DNA from: Mesonia aestuariivivens
Lineage (GTDB): Bacteria > Bacteroidota > Bacteroidia > Flavobacteriales > Flavobacteriaceae
Direction: 5' to 3'
Assembly: GCF_019311235.1 (NCBI RefSeq)
Contig: NZ_JAHWDF010000002.1
Location: 124,001 to 188,000 of the forward strand
DNA: 64,000 nt
This document shows, in pieces, positions 60,056-64,000 of this stretch; positions within the stretch are counted from its first letter, which is position 1; each line of letters opens with the position of its first letter. The position numbers and the translations under genes are program-made. Under the pieces are notes generated by a model that was not told where the DNA came from, searched no databases, and saw only the letters and a program-made list of their open reading frames with translations.

Positions 60056-61348
60056 ATGCAAAAGGTACTTATTATCACGTATTACTGGCCGCCAGCAGGA
60101 GGTCCTGGTGTGCAGCGTTGGTTAAAATTTGTAAAGTATTTACGTGATTTTAATATTGAACCTGTTGTTTACGTTCCTGAAAATCCACATTACCCACTAA
60201 TAGATAAAAGCTTCGAAAATGAAATTCCTAGTGATATTACTGTAATCAAAAAGCCTATTAAAGAACCTTATCAGCTAGCAGGAGTTTTTTCTAAAAAAGA
60301 ATCAAAAACCATAAGCTCCGGAATAATAAAAGATGAAAAAGAGCAAGGTCTTTTACAAAAAATGATGCTTTGGGTTCGTGGTAATTTATTTATTCCTGAT
60401 GCACGAATGTTTTGGGTGAAACCATCGGTAAAATTTCTTTTATCTTACTTAAACGAACATCAAATCGAGACCGTAATTACTACAGGGCCGCCACATAGTT
60501 TGCATTTAATAGGGAAACAGCTAAAAGAAAAATTAGCGGTTAATTGGATTGCAGATTTTCGTGACCCATGGACGAAAATTGGTTATCACCATAAATTGAA
60601 ATTAACCAAAGCTTCGCAAAAAAAACATTTAAAGTTAGAAAAAGAAGTTTTACAAACCGCAGATCATCTTCTAACGACAAGTTTTACCACAAAAAAAGAC
60701 TTTTCAGCAATCACAAAACAACCCATTAGCGTGATTACAAATGGTTATGATGATGATGAAATTGAACAAGTGAAGCTTGCTGAAAAATTTAGAATTTCAC
60801 ACATTGGTTCGTTACTTTCTGAACGTAATCCTAAACATTTATGGCAAGCATTAAGAGAGCTTACACAAGAAAATCAAGAATTTAAAAAAGATTTTGAATT
60901 GGTGTTAGCAGGCAAGGTAAGTGAAACTGTAATCAATTCAATTAAAGCAAATGGGTTAGAAAATTGTCTGATAGAAAAAGGCTATTTATCTCACGAAGAA
61001 TCATTAATTCAGCAACGAAAAGCGCAAGTTTTATTACTTATAGAAATAGATAAAGAAGAAACACAAGGGATTATTCCTGGTAAATTTTTTGAATATTTAA
61101 AAGCCAGCCGACCTATTTTAGCGATTGGCCCTAAAAATTGGGACGTAATTCGATTAATAGAGGAGACCCAGGCAGGAAGTTATTTTGGTTATCTTGCTAA
61201 AAAAGAAATAAAGCATCAAATTTACAGCTGGTATCAACTTTATAAACAAGGAAAACTTTTATCTGAAGTTTCAACAGAAAAAATGGATCAATTTCATCGA
61301 AAAAACTTAACCCGTAAGCTAGCAAGCGTTATTCAGCAATTCAATTAA
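60056..61348 (+). CDS. Glycosyltransferase (GT-B fold, group 1/GT4-like)
   Basis: 430 residues of GT-B type. N-terminal ITYYWPPAGGPGVQRWLKF is the usual start; the N domain has TTGPPHSLHLIGKQLKEK and DFRDPWTKIGYHH, and the C domain includes SHIGSLLSERNPKHLW and IIPGKFFEYLKASRPILAI (acceptor or donor binding). It moves a sugar from a nucleotide donor onto a lipid or glycan acceptor. It is 13 bases after YfhO, and its stop is directly adjacent to the flippase start. Confidence 0.88.
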   Translation: MQKVLIITYYWPPAGGPGVQRWLKFVKYLRDFNIEPVVYVPENPHYPLIDKSFENEIPSDITVIKKPIKEPYQLAGVFSKKESKTISSGIIKDEKEQGLLQKMMLWVRGNLFIPDARMFWVKPSVKFLLSYLNEHQIETVITTGPPHSLHLIGKQLKEKLAVNWIADFRDPWTKIGYHHKLKLTKASQKKHLKLEKEVLQTADHLLTTSFTTKKDFSAITKQPISVITNGYDDDEIEQVKLAEKFRISHIGSLLSERNPKHLWQALRELTQENQEFKKDFELVLAGKVSETVINSIKANGLENCLIEKGYLSHEESLIQQRKAQVLLLIEIDKEETQGIIPGKFFEYLKASRPILAIGPKNWDVIRLIEETQAGSYFGYLAKKEIKHQIYSWYQLYKQGKLLSEVSTEKMDQFHRKNLTRKLASVIQQFN

Positions 61349-62797
61349 ATGGGCATCGTTTTAAAACAATCTTTCAATAATATTATAACGACCTATTTAG
61401 GCTTTGCTGTAGGCGCGTTAAATGTATTGTTTTTATATCCTCACTTTTTGGTTCCTGAGCATTATGGTTTAATTACTTTTTTACTTTCGGCAAGTACTTT
61501 AGTTTGGCCATTAATGGGATTTGGAGCGCCAAATACATTAATTAAATTTTATACTGCCTGTAAAAACACTAGTGATCAGCATAGATTGTTGACTACGATG
61601 TTAGTAATCCCTTTACTATTTAGTGTACTTATTGGTACGTTAGGTATTATATTCTATCAAGCTTTATTAAATTATTTTGAAACCAATCAAGCTGTTAAAA
61701 ATTATATTTGGATTATTTTTATTATTAGTGTTGCTATAGCTTATTTTGAAGTGTTTTTTGCTTGGGCAAAAATTACCTACAAAAGTGTATTTGGTAACTT
61801 TATGAAAGAAGTTTTTCATAGAGTAGGTGTCACGTTTTTACTTATCGCAGTTTATTTTAATTACCTAGATTTAGACGGATTTATTTATGCACTCACAGGA
61901 ATTTATATTTTAAGAATGCTTGTGTTAATGGTTTATGCGTTTAAATTACTTCCGCCTAAATTAGAATTTCGTCTTCCCGATAATTTTTCTAGAGTCGCTA
62001 AATATTCTGTTCTAATTTTAATTGCAGGTTCTATTTCTACTGCTTTATTAGATTTAGATAAAGTAATGATTGAACATTATTTACCTATAGAGCAGGTTTC
62101 TGTATATGCTATTGCGGTTTATATTGCTTCTGTGATAGCAGTGCCTTCACGAGCGATGAAACAAATTGTAATGCCTATTACCGCTATGTTTTTAAATAAA
62201 AAGAAAAAGAAAGAACTAGCAAAATTGTATAAACAAACTTCGGTGAGTTTATTATTAGTTAGCGGATTAATTTTCACTTTAATTATTACCAATGTTGAAC
62301 AATTATATGAATTGATTCCTAATGAATATCAAATAGAAACAGGAATTATTGTTTTTTTATGCGGAATTAAACTTTACGAAAATTTGCTAGGAAATTGTAA
62401 TAGCATTCTTTTTAATTCAGATTATTACCGATGGGTATTAATGATTGGGATAGGAGTAGTGGGGTTAGCCATTGTCTTTAATATCGTATTAATTCCTATT
62501 ATGGGTATTTGGGGAGTAGCAATTGCAACCTTTTCGACTTTCTTTGCTTTCTTTACTGTAAAATTATTTTTGGTGTATCAGAAGTTTCATATGCATCCAT
62601 TTACTCAAAAAACGCTACCTATTTTAGGGTTAATTACCGTAACGAGTTTATTGTTTTATTTTTGGGAATTTAATACTTATGCGCTTTTGAGTATTACAAT
62701 TAAAGGCATTTTAACGACAGCTTGTTATGCCTTTATTACTTATAAAATGAATTTATCTGAAGAATTGACTCAACTTCTACAACAGCGAAAAAAATAA
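61349..62797 (+). CDS. Polysaccharide flippase (Wzx/MATE-like, oligosaccharide flippase family)
   Basis: 482 residues with about twelve to fourteen helices. The opening FNNIITTYLGFAVGALNVLFLYP and the repeated helices with LVWPLMGFGAPNTLIKFY are typical of Wzx-type flippases that translocate lipid-linked repeat units. It starts on the base after the preceding stop codon, so it is translationally adjacent. With YfhO and a glycosyltransferase it suggests a small surface-glycan set. Confidence 0.9.
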   Translation: MGIVLKQSFNNIITTYLGFAVGALNVLFLYPHFLVPEHYGLITFLLSASTLVWPLMGFGAPNTLIKFYTACKNTSDQHRLLTTMLVIPLLFSVLIGTLGIIFYQALLNYFETNQAVKNYIWIIFIISVAIAYFEVFFAWAKITYKSVFGNFMKEVFHRVGVTFLLIAVYFNYLDLDGFIYALTGIYILRMLVLMVYAFKLLPPKLEFRLPDNFSRVAKYSVLILIAGSISTALLDLDKVMIEHYLPIEQVSVYAIAVYIASVIAVPSRAMKQIVMPITAMFLNKKKKKELAKLYKQTSVSLLLVSGLIFTLIITNVEQLYELIPNEYQIETGIIVFLCGIKLYENLLGNCNSILFNSDYYRWVLMIGIGVVGLAIVFNIVLIPIMGIWGVAIATFSTFFAFFTVKLFLVYQKFHMHPFTQKTLPILGLITVTSLLFYFWEFNTYALLSITIKGILTTACYAFITYKMNLSEELTQLLQQRKK

Positions 62798-62798
62798 A

Positions 62799-62835
62799 CC
62801 CCTCTCAATAGAACCTAAGTTACTACTGAAAGGGG
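62799..62835 (-). terminator. Imperfect hairpin terminator of the 360-aa gene
   Basis: CCCCT with AGGGG plus TCA with TGA and one mismatch; on the minus strand it is followed by a T-rich tail. It ends the minus-strand secreted protein gene. Confidence 0.5.
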
Positions 62836-62855
62836 AAAAACTAACCAACCAAAAA

Positions 62856-63938
62856 CTATCTTAATCGAGAAGAATTATGATTTCTATTTCTAGAATTTTC
62901 TACCGTACTTCTTGAAATATTTCTTGTGCTAGATGTACGAGAATTTACTTGTTTCGGTTTTTTATTATCCATATTTCTAGAAGATTCTCTTGCTGAAGTA
63001 CTTCTCTTATTAGTATTTATATTACTAGAAGCTTGTTTTCTGTTTTGTACGTTACTACGGTTTCTAGTAGATTGTCGTTGAGAAGAATTATTTGTAGGAA
63101 CCCTATCCGCAACACTTAGAGCTCTATCATTACTTCTAATCTCTCTAGTATGGTAATTTCTTGTACGACTTGTATTATTTCTATTTGTACCATTTCTTCG
63201 AGCTGAAGAGGTATTTGTTCTTACTTTATTATTATCGTTTTGAACTAGCGCGCGTTTAGAATTTGTTTTAGTTCCTCTAGTATAGTGAGCAACTCGTTGA
63301 GCAGGTGTATAGAAATTACTTCTGTTGCTCCTATACACATTATAATGATTTCTAAAATTTCTATAATTTACACGATTTGGCTGGTAATAGGTTCTATAAG
63401 GTTGGCTGAAAACTACACATCTCGTTCTTGGAGGAGTTGTGTAATACTCATGCCAAGATCTATGTACATATCTTCTGTTAATAGTATTGATATAGCCGGT
63501 GAAATGAGCAAAATTTCCATAGCTATTATAAAAAATACTTAATCCTCCAACTTGAGCTAAACGACCAAATTGGTTATAATGTATAGGAGTATTACCGGCT
63601 TTTATAATACGACCATAATAATCATAATAAATAGGGACTGATTCAATTTGAATTACAGCTCCATAATCATCATATTGAACATACGGATCATAGTTGTAAC
63701 CATGATTAAAACTAATGTTTACCTGAGGAGTATGAATATTGAAGTTAAAATTATTTCTAGGTTGATAATAAAAATCAAACTGACCATCAGGATAAATTGC
63801 AAATTCAATATTTTTTTCTACAAAGATGATAGAAGAATTATATCCATAATTATAAGTCGAAATCGCCGATTTTTTATTTTCAGCAGAAGCAGTTAGTGTA
63901 ACCAAAGTTAATACTACTAGAGTGATTAAGTTTTTCAT
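62856..63938 (-). CDS. Basic secreted protein with four 16-residue tandem repeats
   Basis: 360 residues with a signal peptide (ending TASAE). Residues 89-152 consist of four 16-residue units: YDDYGAVIQIESVPIY, YDYYGRIIKAGNTPIH, YNQFGRLAQVGGLSIF, YNSYGNFAHFTGYINT, with consensus Y(D/N)xYG. The C-terminal half (about 210-360) is highly basic and Ser/Arg/Asn-rich, low complexity. I do not recognise a family with known function; similar YD-like units are used in adhesive or wall proteins. It may bind anionic surfaces or nucleic acid because of its charge. No partner genes are obvious. Confidence 0.7.
   Translation of the reverse strand: MKNLITLVVLTLVTLTASAENKKSAISTYNYGYNSSIIFVEKNIEFAIYPDGQFDFYYQPRNNFNFNIHTPQVNISFNHGYNYDPYVQYDDYGAVIQIESVPIYYDYYGRIIKAGNTPIHYNQFGRLAQVGGLSIFYNSYGNFAHFTGYINTINRRYVHRSWHEYYTTPPRTRCVVFSQPYRTYYQPNRVNYRNFRNHYNVYRSNRSNFYTPAQRVAHYTRGTKTNSKRALVQNDNNKVRTNTSSARRNGTNRNNTSRTRNYHTREIRSNDRALSVADRVPTNNSSQRQSTRNRSNVQNRKQASSNINTNKRSTSARESSRNMDNKKPKQVNSRTSSTRNISRSTVENSRNRNHNSSRLR
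63483..63674 (-). repeat. Coding tandem repeat, 4 x 48 bases
   Basis: The DNA encoding residues 89-152 of the secreted basic protein comprises four in-frame 48-base units. Similarity is seen at protein level (Y-D/N-x-Y/F-G); the DNA units have diverged, so this is an old duplication. Confidence 0.75.
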
Positions 63939-64000
63939 AATTATGGAATTTAAAATTAATTAATTTAATAAAAACAAACTGCGTGCCAAGATTTTTGAAA

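Overview
The window looks like ordinary chromosome from a member of the Bacteroidota, most likely the family Flavobacteriaceae. Four things point that way. The DNA is AT-rich. Many genes are preceded by the Bacteroidota -7 promoter element TAnnTTTG rather than a sigma70-type -10 box. Shine-Dalgarno sequences are scarce. The gene families are typical of the group: DUF4870 beside PadR, DUF3822 beside rsmD, DUF4834, a fused ResB-CcsA protein, a geranylgeranylglycerol-phosphate synthase-like UbiA protein, DUF2911, and RND efflux with a lipoprotein adaptor. I see no phage, transposase, CRISPR array, rRNA or tRNA gene.

Layout. 1-0.9 kb: minus-strand operon DUF4870, small secreted protein, PadR regulator (runs off the left edge). 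1-9.8 kb: a thioesterase-like protein, a small conserved protein, an aldo/keto reductase, then a plus-strand run pyrR-pyrB-(STAS-like)-rnz-pdxH-(histidine phosphatase)-ppk1-ppx covering pyrimidine salvage/synthesis, tRNA 3' processing, vitamin B6 and polyphosphate turnover. 9.9-17.7 kb: heavy-metal-type RND efflux (TolC, adaptor, pump) with a two-component system upstream and a palindromic intergenic repeat between the two halves. 17.7-22.9 kb: miaE, dnaX, the RNase P RNA gene, rsmD and DUF3822. 23-29.7 kb: RecD-like helicase, kdsB, a photolyase/SDR/SRPBCC operon, DUF2911 protein, Gfo/Idh oxidoreductase. 29.7-34 kb: operon of a secreted PIG-L deacetylase, a 35-residue membrane protein and a sodium:solute symporter. 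34.2-37.7 kb: DUF2520, kdsC, UbiA-type prenyltransferase, maf and MscS. 37.8-43.6 kb: cytochrome c maturation (ResB-CcsA), NlpE-like lipoprotein, fumarase. 43.7-51.5 kb: outer-membrane receptor, ArsC-like protein, prfB with a programmed +1 frameshift, methylglyoxal synthase, threonine aldolase, a pair of related membrane proteins, YbaB. 51.5-57.2 kb: oligopeptidase B-like peptidase, then a cysteine-synthase-fold enzyme followed by an alpha-oxoamine synthase. 57.3-62.8 kb: DUF4834, YfhO membrane protein, glycosyltransferase and polysaccharide flippase (surface glycan). 62.9-63.9 kb: a basic secreted protein with four 16-residue repeats.

The most interesting inference is that the two PLP enzymes at 53.7-56.2 kb form a sulfonolipid (capnine) pathway: cysteate synthase followed by cysteate fatty-acyltransferase, with a leader hairpin in front. 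Other observations worth checking are the 35-residue membrane protein translationally coupled to the deacetylase and symporter genes, the prfB frameshift without a visible Shine-Dalgarno stimulator, the paralogous membrane pair at 50-51 kb, the tandem 16-mer repeats at 63.5 kb, and two enzymes lacking canonical catalytic residues (an SDR without its tyrosine and a UbiA protein with a degraded first aspartate motif).

No stretch longer than about 300 bases lacks a gene. The longest gaps (around 200 bases at 810-1008, 15475-15705, 34035-34244 and 43263-43465) hold promoters, the palindromic repeat, or nothing recognisable.
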